A DNA stretch of 64,000 nucleotides from a bacterium (GCA_018266105.1 JAFEBA010000107.1:1-64000), one strand, 5' to 3'; shown: positions 1-9,489, counted from the stretch's first letter. Numbers and translations are program-made. Notes: generated by a model from the sequence alone, not told the origin.

Positions 1-3000
1 GTCCTTGCGGACGCCCAGGGAGCCCACATAGGTCATGAAGTTCAGGTCCGTCCGTGTCCCGCTGGAGACCTCCTCCACGCCGAACTCGTCCGTGCTGAAG
101 CTGGCCACGGCATCCCCGTCTTCGTCCACAATCAGGCGGACGGAACCTAATCCATCGCTGATGTGGTAGAAAAGGTCGGTGCCGTCGTTGAGGCCCAGGA
201 TCTGGTGGCCCTGGATGAACGAGAGCGAAGTGCCGTCTCGCGCCTGTTCGCTTAGCGACATGCCGCCACTGGAGAAGTAGCGCGAGCTGTAGCCTTCGCC
301 GGCCTGGTAGCCAGAGCGACGAATTCCGTCGAATTCATAGCTGGCTTCGGCCGCGAAGTTTCCGCCCACCAGAGTTACACCCAGCCGGTTATCAGCGTCC
401 CAGAAATACTGAGTTACCGTGCTGTTCGAGCTCAACGTGCGCGAGATCATGTTCCCGTCGTCGTCGTGCTCGAAGGTTTCGTATTCGACCGCGCCGCCCC
501 CGCTGATATTCAGCGAGCGGCTTTGAATGCGGTCGGCAATATCGTAACCGTAGGTCCAGACCTTATCGTCCTGCGGAAGCTGTAATTCGATTCGGTTGTC
601 CGACTCATCGTAGGCGTAAACCGAAGTGGTAGTGCTGTCGCGCTTGACCTCGGCCAGCCTGTTGAGCCAGTCGTAATTGTAGTCCCAGGTCACCTGGTTG
701 GCCAGGTTTTCCGGAGTGTCGATCAGTTGGATGCGATTGCCGCTGTCATCGTAGCTATATTCAAAGCGCTGAAAGTGATTTCCGCCCTTGAGATAGCGCA
801 GACAGAGCAGTTGGCCGTTCTCGTTCCAGCCGCTGGAGTCGTCGGTCTTGGTGAAGCTTGCCACCAGCCCCGTCGAAGAGGGATAGGTAATGCTCAACAA
901 ACGCCCAACTTCGTCATATTGGTAAGTGAAGACCTCACTCTGGTGAGTCACCTGGTAGAGCCGGCCATTGTTGTAGTAGCTGTACTCGGTGACCCGCCCG
1001 TTGGTGTCTGTCACCCGGATCAGGTTCTCTTCTTCGTCGTAATCGTAGAGAATGCTGAAGCCGGTGCCATAATCCACGCGAGTAACAAGGTCTAACTCGT
1101 TATACGTATACTTGGTCGTGAAAGCGTAGTGACTGCTGACGTACTGCCCGGAGGCAAATCCTGCAGGAACCTCACCTCCTTCAGTCGCGTAATTGGCGCC
1201 CGCCGCAACTTTGATGACTCGGCCGCGCTGGTCATACCAGAAACGCTTGGTTTCGTCAGTGTTCCGCAGCCTGGTCAGCTGACAGAGGCTGTTGAACGAC
1301 GATTTCCGCTTGATCCCTCGGGGAGTCGTGACTGTGTTCTCCACACAGAACGGAGCATGCTCAATGACGGTTTCGCGTCCGCCAAAGTCCAACGCTGAAA
1401 TCATGCGTCCGAGAGAATCGTAGACATAGTCACAATGCTTTTCGGTGGCGTCCTTCCAACGCCTGAGCTGCTTCAACTGCGAAAACCCGGTGTAAGAATA
1501 CCCTACCCGCGACTGAAAATCGCTTTCGTCTACTTCCGATTCGGTCAGGGTCAAACGACCGGAATCGTCATAGCTAAAGCGCGTGGTGCGCGTATTGGCC
1601 CCTGATTCCGCATTCGGCGGCGCCACGACGTTGTCCAGCAATCCATTCACATAGTTCATCTCAATCGTCTTGCCGCGGGCGTCCGTCATTTGCGTAACCC
1701 GGTCGACGCCGTCGAACTCGTAGAGAATCTCCTGATCCAGGTCATCGCTGACCGAGTTGACGTTTCCGTAGTCATCGTAGCCCAGCGTCACCGTGCGCTC
1801 GGCAAAGGCGTCGTTGCTATCCGCCGGACCGGTGATGGTCAGCAGACGGTGGGTGGTCGGGTCGTAACTCATCGAAGTCGTGTGACCACGACGATCGGTG
1901 ATGCTCTCAACCAACCCGAGACTGCTGACATCGTAGTCGGTGTAGTTGCGCTTTTCGTCATAAACGCGCTGCAAATTGCCGTTCTCGTCGTAGACTATTT
2001 CGAGACTGGGATTGGCAAAGCTGGAGCCGGGCCTGACCACCAGGCGCAAGAGGTTCTTGTGCAGTGGATTCAGGGGATCGTCCAGCTCCTGAGCATAGAA
2101 ATACTCAGTCACATTCCCATCGTTATCGGTAACCGTCTTGACGTTCCCGTCGGCGTCGTAAGTCCAGACCGTCTGAGCCAGATTCGGATTGATCATTCGG
2201 GTCATCAGGGTAGAGTCGTTTGGGTCTTCAAACTCCATGACCATGCGATTGGAAACAACATCAGAGACACGGTCCTCCCGGCAGATGACTCTGCCGTTCG
2301 CGTTAAAGAACGACATGGAAACCTGAGCAGGCGATGCTTGAGTCAGGTCCTCCGTCACGGTCACGACCCGCAAAGCCGCATAAACTCCTGCCGCCACGGG
2401 ATCCGGATGAAAGTCATACGTATCCAGTGTCTCTTGGAAGCCCGAGCTGCCATCATAGTAAGTCGAGACCAGGCTCTGGTCATAGGTCTGTTCTGAAATG
2501 ATGCGACCTTCCGCATCATAGAGGTACGTCATGGCGACCTCGTCGCGCGTGTCCTTGATTTTCCAGAGCCGACCGTCTTCGTTGTAAACGAAAGTGGTAG
2601 TCTGGCCGGCCGGATCAGTAATGACCTCCAGCCGCCCTGCCTCGTCATAGTCCATGGTGGTCACCCGACTTAAGGACGAGATGCTCACCGGCTGGCCGTC
2701 CTCGCGAGAACCGTAGTCGAAGCTCAAGACCTGATCGCTGGCGTCGGTCATGCTGGTCAGTAGCCCGTCCGTGTATTGGTAAGTCAAAGCCAACCCGTTA
2801 CGGTCCACCGTGCGCATCAACAGGCCGTCTTCGTTGAATTCTCGCTGGCTCTGGTCCGGGAAGGTGAGCACGTAAGTAGCATTGGGATCCCAGGTCTTGA
2901 CGACCTTAATCTTGTTATTGGAGGTGGTGGGAACGTAGACGTCATCCACCACCTCCCAACGGAGATTCACGCCGCCTTCGCTGCGGTAGACAAGGGCGCC

Positions 3001-3978
3001 GTCCTGATCTTCGGGTTCCAACACCCGGGCCGTGCTGGGTCCACTCCACCCAAAACCCATGGACTGGGGCTCCTGGTCGTGCTTTAAGCTACAGTAAGAG
3101 ACCGCACAATGGAGCGGGGGGCCGACAAACGACTGCAGCATACCCGAAGTCAGATCGAAGACCAAGAACATGTTGCCGGCCGCGGCTTTCTCACATTCCT
3201 TGCAACGGCAACCGCAGATCTTCACACGAATTTCTTGAGGGCGGGACTGCGTCACCGTAATATAAACGGGGGCTGCTACTTGATCGGTGCGAGTGCCTGC
3301 CAACACTTGGGCCGTGTAAACGCCCTCGACAGGGTCGTTGTTTGGACCCGGAACTCCCTGGCGATTGAATCGGCCGTCCCAGTCGAAGACGATCTCGGCA
3401 ATTTTCCCGTCCCCCAACTCATCCGGCTCAAGCCCGTCGAAGGTTTCTAGCACGTTGCTTTCGGCGCCGTCGAAGACAATCAAGCTCCATCCGGTATAAT
3501 TCCAAATCTGCGAATCGTCTGGCACCCATCCTACGGGCAGAGCGTAGAGGTCACCACGGAACTTGGCGTTATGGTCCTCCGAGTTGGGGTCCACCTGGAC
3601 CTTTTCCACGCGGAAGTTTTTGACCGTCAGCAGCCGTAGCTCGAAAGCCTTGATTTCATTGAGTGCTTCCGTCTCCGTGCTGTCGAACTTGATGCTGCGC
3701 TTGATTTTCCACTCGCCTGGAACGTTCTCGCACAGGGTCTCCTCATCGGAATTCTCCACCACCAGGTCGCCGTAGGCCTTGACCGGCATCGACACCGACA
3801 GGTAAATCTGGCTTGCATCGTTGCCCCCTTCGAATTCAACCTCCTCGAAGTCCGGATCGGTCTCTTCGTCAAATCCGTTATAGGAGCGCGTGTAAGTGTG
3901 TCGGGTGTTGGCCCACTCGGCCGCCGTCCGGGAAACGCCGGGGCCAATGCCAGAGTCAGGCACGCGGAAGTAGGCCAC
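1..3978 (-). CDS. Giant RHS/YD-repeat protein (C-terminus outside window)
   Basis: An open minus-strand frame runs from the TAA at 4069-4071 to base 1 and leaves the window, so about 1,325 residues are visible and the C-terminus is missing. The first ~330 residues are acidic and non-repetitive and contain a cysteine cluster (CGCRCKEC, near 3195-3220). Long YD/RHS repeats follow (for example YDEAGRLEVITDPAG, YDADGNVKTVTDNDGN, YDDSGNRIQL). An RHS-core-like stretch (DGLGSVRLIVDEDG) lies near 105-165. RHS proteins form large beta-barrel shells that carry toxins or act at the surface. No in-frame ATG follows the upstream stop; GTG at 3976-3978 or 3961-3963 are the only candidates and neither has a Shine-Dalgarno, so the start is uncertain. 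No signal peptide is obvious. It is the last gene of a prepilin/GspF operon, which suggests (inference) a substrate or tip component. Confidence 0.85.
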   Translation of the reverse strand, partial: MAYFRVPDSGIGPGVSRTAAEWANTRHTYTRSYNGFDEETDPDFEEVEFEGGNDASQIYLSVSMPVKAYGDLVVENSDEETLCENVPGEWKIKRSIKFDSTETEALNEIKAFELRLLTVKNFRVEKVQVDPNSEDHNAKFRGDLYALPVGWVPDDSQIWNYTGWSLIVFDGAESNVLETFDGLEPDELGDGKIAEIVFDWDGRFNRQGVPGPNNDPVEGVYTAQVLAGTRTDQVAAPVYITVTQSRPQEIRVKICGCRCKECEKAAAGNMFLVFDLTSGMLQSFVGPPLHCAVSYCSLKHDQEPQSMGFGWSGPSTARVLEPEDQDGALVYRSEGGVNLRWEVVDDVYVPTTSNNKIKVVKTWDPNATYVLTFPDQSQREFNEDGLLMRTVDRNGLALTYQYTDGLLTSMTDASDQVLSFDYGSREDGQPVSISSLSRVTTMDYDEAGRLEVITDPAGQTTTFVYNEDGRLWKIKDTRDEVAMTYLYDAEGRIISEQTYDQSLVSTYYDGSSGFQETLDTYDFHPDPVAAGVYAALRVVTVTEDLTQASPAQVSMSFFNANGRVICREDRVSDVVSNRMVMEFEDPNDSTLMTRMINPNLAQTVWTYDADGNVKTVTDNDGNVTEYFYAQELDDPLNPLHKNLLRLVVRPGSSFANPSLEIVYDENGNLQRVYDEKRNYTDYDVSSLGLVESITDRRGHTTSMSYDPTTHRLLTITGPADSNDAFAERTVTLGYDDYGNVNSVSDDLDQEILYEFDGVDRVTQMTDARGKTIEMNYVNGLLDNVVAPPNAESGANTRTTRFSYDDSGRLTLTESEVDESDFQSRVGYSYTGFSQLKQLRRWKDATEKHCDYVYDSLGRMISALDFGGRETVIEHAPFCVENTVTTPRGIKRKSSFNSLCQLTRLRNTDETKRFWYDQRGRVIKVAAGANYATEGGEVPAGFASGQYVSSHYAFTTKYTYNELDLVTRVDYGTGFSILYDYDEEENLIRVTDTNGRVTEYSYYNNGRLYQVTHQSEVFTYQYDEVGRLLSITYPSSTGLVASFTKTDDSSGWNENGQLLCLRYLKGGNHFQRFEYSYDDSGNRIQLIDTPENLANQVTWDYNYDWLNRLAEVKRDSTTTSVYAYDESDNRIELQLPQDDKVWTYGYDIADRIQSRSLNISGGGAVEYETFEHDDDGNMISRTLSSNSTVTQYFWDADNRLGVTLVGGNFAAEASYEFDGIRRSGYQAGEGYSSRYFSSGGMSLSEQARDGTSLSFIQGHQILGLNDGTDLFYHISDGLGSVRLIVDEDGDAVASFSTDEFGVEEVSSGTRTDLNFMTYVGSLGVRKD

Positions 3979-4067
3979 CTGTGGCCACCGTCCAGAAACA
4001 AAGGCCGGAGCCAGGCCTTGCCTAACGCGGAAGTTGGCCCCTCTCGGCCAGGGACCGAGATTGCGCA
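3907..4067 (-). repeat. Degenerate 63-bp in-frame tandem repeat
   Basis: Two adjacent 63-bp units (3907-3969 and 3970-4032) and a partial third (from 4033) share a GTTGGCC/GTAGGCC beginning, a central CCGTCC-GAAAC block and an ACGCGGAA end. Since 63 is 21 codons, the minus-strand RHS frame reads each unit as FRV...: one starts FRVRQGLAPAF, the next FRVPDSGIGPG. The array lies exactly where the RHS start codon should be. Confidence 0.6.
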
Positions 4068-4068
4068 G

Positions 4069-4650
4069 TTACTGCGAGAGGTGAACGTGGGTGAGGACGG
4101 TCAAACCATTGCTCTTGGGTGCCGCGCTGCGCGTGACCAGCTTGATGGTGATGGTGGTTGCCCCGTCCTCAAAGTAGACACTCTCCACCTGTTTGCTCAG
4201 TTCCACTTTGCGAGCGGTGGTGTCCAGCTTGATGTCGTCGATGCTGGGAAAGAATCCGGGCAGGCTGGTGCTTGGAGCAATCGTGGCTTCTTTCCAAATC
4301 AAACTGGTTCCGTCCAGGTAAAAGCCAACCCAACGATGCCACAGTGGAGTGCCACTGGTAGGGTCCAGATCGAAGAATTCGTTGTCTCCCCGCGCCGAAA
4401 TAAAGCGCATGGCGCCATGGTCCGGAGAGACCTCCAGGGATTCAGCTGAGGCGCAGGCCAGGTTACGCTCCAGCCGGCTCAACACAGACATTGTTTCCTG
4501 TTGGATCTGACTGGAGTCGCTCAGCTTTTGGTGATACTTACGGGCTAGAACGAGCGCTTCGTAACATCCAAAGAGCATCAACAACAGGATGACGGAGGAG
4601 ATCACCAGCTCGATCAGGGTGAAGCCTCTCCTACGGTTGAAGATCCGCAA
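4069..4650 (-). CDS. Minor prepilin (GspJ/PilW-like)
   Basis: The N-terminus carries a type IV prepilin signal: a basic leader (NRRRG), then FTLIELVISSVILLLMLFG, with the processing glycine, Phe+1 and Glu+5. A roughly 150-residue pseudopilin-sized C-terminal domain follows. I prefer the TTG start at 4648-4650 because GGAG lies 7 bases upstream; the in-frame ATG at 4692 would add 14 residues and a longer overlap with the upstream prepilin. It would be cleaved by prepilin peptidase and join a pilus or type II secretion pseudopilus in the inner membrane. It is co-transcribed with two other prepilin-like genes and a GspF/PilC protein. The exact subfamily is inferred only from size and order. Confidence 0.8.
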   Translation of the reverse strand: MRIFNRRRGFTLIELVISSVILLLMLFGCYEALVLARKYHQKLSDSSQIQQETMSVLSRLERNLACASAESLEVSPDHGAMRFISARGDNEFFDLDPTSGTPLWHRWVGFYLDGTSLIWKEATIAPSTSLPGFFPSIDDIKLDTTARKVELSKQVESVYFEDGATTITIKLVTRSAAPKSNGLTVLTHVHLSQ

Positions 4651-5017
4651 TTTGCGTCTCCAATCGTAGTTCCTGGTGGCGTCGATCGGCATCCCAGGTC
4701 ACGATGACCTCAATGTTCTTCAGCTTGGGGGTGACGTTGGTGACCTTTTGCTCGACAGAAAAGTCCTGAGTATCAATTTGGTCCTGATGTCGGAAAATCG
4801 CCTGGCTGAGCTGGGGTGGGATGGCTTTCAGATCGCTGAACGCACTGCTGCGGCAGAGCGTCAGGCGGTTGTTGGCCAGGTGCTCGGCAAACAAACGCTG
4901 TTCAGCCTGGCGCATGGCTCGGGCCGAGATGGGGAAGATGCCGAACAAAACCAGCACGCTGATGACAAACACGGCGGCGGCCACCACCACTTCCATGACC
5001 GAAAAGGCGCGTTTCAC
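4631..5017 (-). CDS. Minor prepilin (GspI/PilV-like)
   Basis: A 128-residue protein starting MKRAFSVMEVVVAAAVFVISVL. The short basic leader ends in Ala rather than Gly at -1, then Phe+1, Glu+5 and a single hydrophobic helix, as in GspI/PilV-type minor pseudopilins. The start is GTG at 5015-5017, overlapping the upstream gene's TGA as GTGA, which implies translational coupling. The mature domain is short, typical for GspI. It likely primes assembly of the pseudopilus with the two neighbouring prepilin-like proteins. No secretin or assembly ATPase is encoded nearby. Confidence 0.8.
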   Translation of the reverse strand: MKRAFSVMEVVVAAAVFVISVLVLFGIFPISARAMRQAEQRLFAEHLANNRLTLCRSSAFSDLKAIPPQLSQAIFRHQDQIDTQDFSVEQKVTNVTPKLKNIEVIVTWDADRRHQELRLETQIADLQP

Positions 5018-6378
5018 AGGCGCTGCCAGGAAATGATCTTCAGGGGTTGCCCGGGGGTGATGCCCAGAGTACCCGAGCCCGTGGGAGGAGTCAGTGGAGC
5101 CTGCCAGCTGCCCAATCCGGGCAGGTTGAATCCGGAAGCATCATAGGTGATATGCTTGTTTCCTTGCAGACGCACGTCGCCGCTGTATGCGATCACCATT
5201 CCGTGGAGGTTGAAATTCCCTTGAATGTCTACATTTTGATGGGCCAGGATCATGCCATTCACGTCAACGTTGCCCTGGATATCGATGGATGGGTTTCCGC
5301 CTGAAGGGAGCTGGCTGGGCCATCGCAGTGCCAGCAGGTTGGCGTTGAGGGTTTGATTCCCCTGGATGTGAATGTCTTTGCCTTCTCCAACGACGATGGT
5401 GCCCTTGCCGCTGACGGCGTTGCTGCCGGAAATGCTGAAGCCGTTGATGTAGAGATGGATCTTATTGTCGAGATTGAGCCCGGCACCGTCGGTTTCCAGG
5501 TGCTGAACGACCTCCGGGTGGCCTGCTGTCAGCACATAAAGTCCACTTGCGTCCTTCACATAATTCCCGGAGGCATCCAGGGTCAGTCCCAATAAGCTGG
5601 CCGGATCGGGATTGGGCAGGATCTCGCCCACTTCGCTGGGGCCGAGAACATTGGTGTAGTGCAGCCCGTCAGCGATCCAGGGGGCACTGGCGGGAGTGGT
5701 GTCGCCGGGAAAGATCAGCCTGGCCGAATCGGTGCCGAAAGTGCTTGGACCAATCGAGATGGTTTGGCGAGCCCGTAATTCCTGGCTGGGATCGCGACGG
5801 GTGTTGTTGGCCAGATCGAGATCGGCCCCGGAAGCGATGCGTCCGCTGCCCTGAAAAGGAATCAACTTGAAGCTGCCCTGAGTACGCACGTCGTCACTGG
5901 CCTTGATGCTTCCGGAAATTGTGCTGTTGCCTTGTGCCTCGACTCGGCGCCCTGCGGCAATGGCGTAACCTCCGCCACCGGACGCTCCAGGCACCCCCGT
6001 GCCTGTAATCAGCACCCCGACTCGGCGTGAGTAGCGGTTGCGGGTCGTGCCGGTGGCCAGCAAATAGGCCATGCCGGCGGGAATGGCGGGATGATCGGGC
6101 GCGGCCGGAGCGGGTCCGGCAGTGGCCGTAACCCAGTAGCGGCTCTCCCGGCCGTAGGGCACATTGCTGTAGCCACTGAAGCTGTTGCCCATGACAATCT
6201 CTCGGAAGGCCGCCGCCAGACCGGCTTCGGCGGCGTAAACGGACTGATTGGAGAGTTGGAGTGTTCCGGCTTGATTCAGAGTCGCAATTCCGCTTGAGCC
6301 CACAGCCAGTGCGATCAGCACCATGATCACAATTAACGACATCACCACGGCCAGGGCGATGCCGCGCCGCCGCCTCAA
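5014..6378 (-). CDS. PilX/GspK-like pseudopilin with repeated IQGN beta region
   Basis: The N-terminus (RRRRGIALAVVMSLIVIMVL) followed by AAEAGLAAAFREIVMG matches the PilX/GspK-type N-terminal segment. Instead of a normal GspK domain, the remaining ~350 residues hold a periodic motif: EAQGN, RTQGS, IHIQGN, IDIQGN, VDIQGN, VRLQGN, the last copies about 18-25 residues apart. This recalls bactofilin or beta-helix polymer folds. The start ATG overlaps the platform protein's stop (ATGA, 6375-6378) and its stop overlaps the next prepilin start, so all four genes are coupled. It is probably an unusually long minor pilin whose repeat region is exposed; the function of that region is not known to me. 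Confidence 0.75.
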   Translation of the reverse strand: MRRRRGIALAVVMSLIVIMVLIALAVGSSGIATLNQAGTLQLSNQSVYAAEAGLAAAFREIVMGNSFSGYSNVPYGRESRYWVTATAGPAPAAPDHPAIPAGMAYLLATGTTRNRYSRRVGVLITGTGVPGASGGGGYAIAAGRRVEAQGNSTISGSIKASDDVRTQGSFKLIPFQGSGRIASGADLDLANNTRRDPSQELRARQTISIGPSTFGTDSARLIFPGDTTPASAPWIADGLHYTNVLGPSEVGEILPNPDPASLLGLTLDASGNYVKDASGLYVLTAGHPEVVQHLETDGAGLNLDNKIHLYINGFSISGSNAVSGKGTIVVGEGKDIHIQGNQTLNANLLALRWPSQLPSGGNPSIDIQGNVDVNGMILAHQNVDIQGNFNLHGMVIAYSGDVRLQGNKHITYDASGFNLPGLGSWQAPLTPPTGSGTLGITPGQPLKIISWQRL

Positions 6379-7613
6379 AGGTTCTCCAGCAGAGAGTAGA
6401 TGGGCTGGAAGACCGAAATCAAGATCAGTCCGACCAGCGTTCCCATGACGGCAAGCATCATCGGCTCAATCAAGGCCAGCGCGCGCACAATGGTCTCATC
6501 CACGGCTTCCTCAAAGAAGTCGGCCAGTCGGGCAAAGATGGTGGGCATCGTGCCCGCCTCTTCGGCCGCCCCCACCATATGTCCGCAAATCGGGGGAAAG
6601 AAGCTGGTCTGAAGCAGTTCGCTGGAGAAGGAACCCTGTCCATCGCGAATGTTGGTGCGCATGTATTCCACCTCGTCGCCCATCACCGTGCTGCCCACTA
6701 CATCCCCCAAAAGGTCCAGGGTCTGCATCTGGCCCATGCCACATTCTAGCAGAATGCTGGCGGTGCGACAGAAACGAGCGGCCACCAATTGCACAAACAG
6801 CGTGCCCAGCACCGGCAAACCCAGCACGAACCTTTCCAGGCGCAGGCGCACCGTGCTGATCTGACTGAGCAGGTGCACCTGATACACGATGAGCGGAATG
6901 CACAGAGCAAAAGCGCCGATCACCCAGGGGTTGCCCAGGGCAGTGCCGATCGCAATCAGGCCGCGGGTGGCGGCCGGCATGCGCAGCGAAAGCCCGTCAA
7001 AGAACTGCAAGAACATCGGTAGAACCAGGCTGCACATCAAGAAGACCATGGTCAGCGAGAGAGTGAATACCAGAGCCGGATAGACCAGAGCCGACTTTAA
7101 TTTTTGAGCGATCCGGTAGTTCCGTTCCAGGTAGGTGCTCAGGCGGCTGAGGATCTCCATGAGCGTGCCGGAACTCTCGCCCGCTTTGACCAGGCTGACG
7201 TAGGTATAGGAAAACACGCGTGGATGTTTGCTGAGAGCTACGCTCAGCCGGTTCCCCTCGCTGACCGCCTTGGAAAGGTCAGCACAAATTACGTTGAGGT
7301 AGGGGCTGACCCAGACCTGCTCGCGCAAAGCATCCAGAGCCCTGAGGATGGGGATGCCGGCCGCCATCAAGAGCGAAAGTTGACGGGTAAACACCGCCAC
7401 GTCGCGACTGTCCACGCGCTCATAACCCCAGCGGTGAAGGGCGCGCCGCAGAGCCGAGAGGGGATCCCAGGCCGGTTTCACCTCCTGGACCACCACCACC
7501 ACCATGTTCAATTCCTGGAGCTGACGTACGGCTCGTTCGCGCGTGTTGGATTCCAGTCGTCCTTTGACCAGACGGCCCGATGAGTCTCGAACCTCGTAAT
7601 GAAACTCCGGCAC
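6375..7613 (-). CDS. Type II secretion/type IV pilus platform protein (GspF/PilC family)
   Basis: A 412-residue inner-membrane platform protein. Residues ~1-60 (MPEFHYEVRDSSGRLVKGRL...) are the usual PilC-type N-terminal domain. Two T2SSF domains follow, recognised by AVFTRQLSLLMAAGIPILRAL and GESSGTLMEIL in the first and RTASILLECGM in the second, with hydrophobic segments near residues 170-190, 220 and at the C-terminus. In characterised systems this protein couples the assembly ATPase to pilin extraction. The start is GTG at 7611-7613. It lies 34 bp after the GGDEF/EAL-like gene and overlaps the PilX-like gene, so c-di-GMP-type control of this machine is a reasonable inference. Confidence 0.93.
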   Translation of the reverse strand: MPEFHYEVRDSSGRLVKGRLESNTRERAVRQLQELNMVVVVVQEVKPAWDPLSALRRALHRWGYERVDSRDVAVFTRQLSLLMAAGIPILRALDALREQVWVSPYLNVICADLSKAVSEGNRLSVALSKHPRVFSYTYVSLVKAGESSGTLMEILSRLSTYLERNYRIAQKLKSALVYPALVFTLSLTMVFLMCSLVLPMFLQFFDGLSLRMPAATRGLIAIGTALGNPWVIGAFALCIPLIVYQVHLLSQISTVRLRLERFVLGLPVLGTLFVQLVAARFCRTASILLECGMGQMQTLDLLGDVVGSTVMGDEVEYMRTNIRDGQGSFSSELLQTSFFPPICGHMVGAAEEAGTMPTIFARLADFFEEAVDETIVRALALIEPMMLAVMGTLVGLILISVFQPIYSLLENL

Positions 7614-7647
7614 AGCTTCCAGGTTTTCTGGAGACCGACGGGGAGTC

Positions 7648-9489
7648 CTACAAGCAGGTCTGCCTCGATTTCAAACGTTCTTCCAGCTCGGGCCAGCTGA
7701 GGGGCCCGCTCAGGCGGTGGCCCTGGCCCCAGGGGCATCCGAGCTCGAGCGCCAGGTCGAGTTGACCTTGATTCTCGATGCCTTTGAGAACAACCCGAGC
7801 TCCCGCCGCTTCGGCGGCGATCAAGCCCCCCTTGACCAGGTTGCGAACCGCCGGTTGGTCCAGGTCCTGGGTGATCTTGGGGCTGATCTTCAAGAAGCCG
7901 ATGCCGCGCTTATCCAATCCTTTCAGAGGCAGCTCGGCAAAAGCAAAGTCGTCTACCGCCAGTCCAATCTTCCAGTGTCTGAATTCCTTCAGGTTGGCGG
8001 CCACTCGTGCATCGGGTTTGGCCAGGTCCTTCTCCTGGCACTCCACCACGATGTAGTCCGGCCGATTGAGTTGAGCGGCTTCCATCGACCGGGTCAGGCG
8101 GCGGGCCAGATCCGCCTGCATCAGTTCAGGATGGGATAAATTGATGAACCAGTAGAGCGAGCGAAAATCGCGGCTCATTTCGCAAACACAGGACATCACC
8201 CATTCGCCAAGAGCCACGATGACTCCCGAAGCACAGGCTGTATCCAGAAACTGGGCCGGTTCCAAGATACCCTCAGTGGGGTGCTCCCAGCGGACCAAAG
8301 CTTCCACGCCTTTGATTTGGCCGCTGCTGAGCTCAACCACGGGTAGAAAGCGCAGGCTAAACTGCTCTCGGTTAAGAGCCTGACGCAGCAAAGGCTCGAT
8401 CGTCTCTCGGCGCTTGGCCGGTCTTTCCAGCTCCGGTTGGAACAGGGCTAAGCGGTTGGAGCCTTTGGAAACGGCCGACTGATGGGCCAGGCGCGCCTGA
8501 CGCACCAGGGCCTCGACCTCCACCTGGCCCTGGCCGACCGCCAGGCCCCCCCACAGGTTGAGCAGCAGCTTATGGTCGTTCAGGTTGAAGGGGCTCTTGA
8601 GCGATTCCAGGACTTTGGTCAGGCTTCGTTGCGCCAGCTCGGTGGCGCTTTTCAGTCCCAGGGGGCCGCCAGAGGCCAGGGGAAAAATGGCCCAGAACTC
8701 ACCTTCAGCCCCGCTTGCCAGCACATCCTCGGCTCGAAGACAAACTCGCACACGCTGACTGAACTGGCCCAATAGCTGTTGTTGCATTTCCTGATCCGGC
8801 AGCAGAACCTGGATTTCAGACCATCCTTCCAACCGCAGAATGGCCAGGGCCACGGTCACTTTCTCGGTTTTGCTAAGCTCGACGCTCAGATAGCGTCGGG
8901 CCAGATTCAAGTTGGGCAATCCAGTGTTTAGGTCTTGGTAGGCCAGTCTCTGAAGTTCTTGGTGAGGGTCAGCCTGCTTGTCCTCATCGACCAGATCGGG
9001 GAGATTCAGCTTGAGCGGACCGTCAGCCAGCCCCCTCAATCGCAGAATCTCTTTTTCGTGAGCCAGCTTCAGGTCGACAATCTCCAGGGTCAACCGTGAG
9101 CTTTGGGCCGCTTCGGCTTCCAGTTGTTGTTTGACCACGTCCAGTTGCCTGAGAATTTCCGCTTCTTTTTCTTGAGCCTCCTGATGGGCGGCACGCAACT
9201 CCTGGAGTTCAGACTCAAGCTGGGACATCTTCCCTGTCTGCTGCTCCAGTTCTCGCAGCTTTTCTGCTTCATGCTTCCGGCTCTCCAGTTGCGCGGTTCT
9301 TTCTGACTCGAGGGCCGTCAGTTCGGCTCTGAGGGCCTGCAGCTGCAGATTCTCCTCGTATTGTTGAGCGATTTCCTGGCGAAGCGATTCGTTTTCCTGA
9401 CGAAGTTCGTGGAGCGAAAGCTCCCAGCTCTGAAGAAGGTGCTCCTGGAGTTGCTCCAGGGCGGCGTGCAGATGTTCCGGATATCCCAT
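7648..9489 (-). CDS. Coiled-coil protein with degenerate GGDEF and EAL domains
   Basis: A ~613-residue protein starting MGYPEHLHAALEQL (ATG 9487-9489, AAGGA just upstream; a longer frame upstream would run into the PilZ gene). Residues ~20-170 are a Glu/Gln/Leu-rich coiled coil. A GGDEF-like domain follows, but the signature is GAEGEF. The EAL-like domain keeps GVEALVRW, NLS and VDDF but has LKIS for the LKID and VLKGIEN for the VAEGVET consensus. Catalysis is therefore doubtful; degenerate GGDEF-EAL proteins commonly act as c-di-GMP receptors or scaffolds. No transmembrane segment is seen, so it is probably cytoplasmic. It sits between a PilZ protein and the GspF-like platform gene, which suggests control of that pilus. 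Confidence 0.85.
   Translation of the reverse strand: MGYPEHLHAALEQLQEHLLQSWELSLHELRQENESLRQEIAQQYEENLQLQALRAELTALESERTAQLESRKHEAEKLRELEQQTGKMSQLESELQELRAAHQEAQEKEAEILRQLDVVKQQLEAEAAQSSRLTLEIVDLKLAHEKEILRLRGLADGPLKLNLPDLVDEDKQADPHQELQRLAYQDLNTGLPNLNLARRYLSVELSKTEKVTVALAILRLEGWSEIQVLLPDQEMQQQLLGQFSQRVRVCLRAEDVLASGAEGEFWAIFPLASGGPLGLKSATELAQRSLTKVLESLKSPFNLNDHKLLLNLWGGLAVGQGQVEVEALVRQARLAHQSAVSKGSNRLALFQPELERPAKRRETIEPLLRQALNREQFSLRFLPVVELSSGQIKGVEALVRWEHPTEGILEPAQFLDTACASGVIVALGEWVMSCVCEMSRDFRSLYWFINLSHPELMQADLARRLTRSMEAAQLNRPDYIVVECQEKDLAKPDARVAANLKEFRHWKIGLAVDDFAFAELPLKGLDKRGIGFLKISPKITQDLDQPAVRNLVKGGLIAAEAAGARVVLKGIENQGQLDLALELGCPWGQGHRLSGPLSWPELEERLKSRQTCL

Noticed and set aside
1690..2496. 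268-residue plus-strand ORF
   Set aside because: Antisense to continuous YD repeats in the minus frame; composition reflects reverse-read repeat codons.
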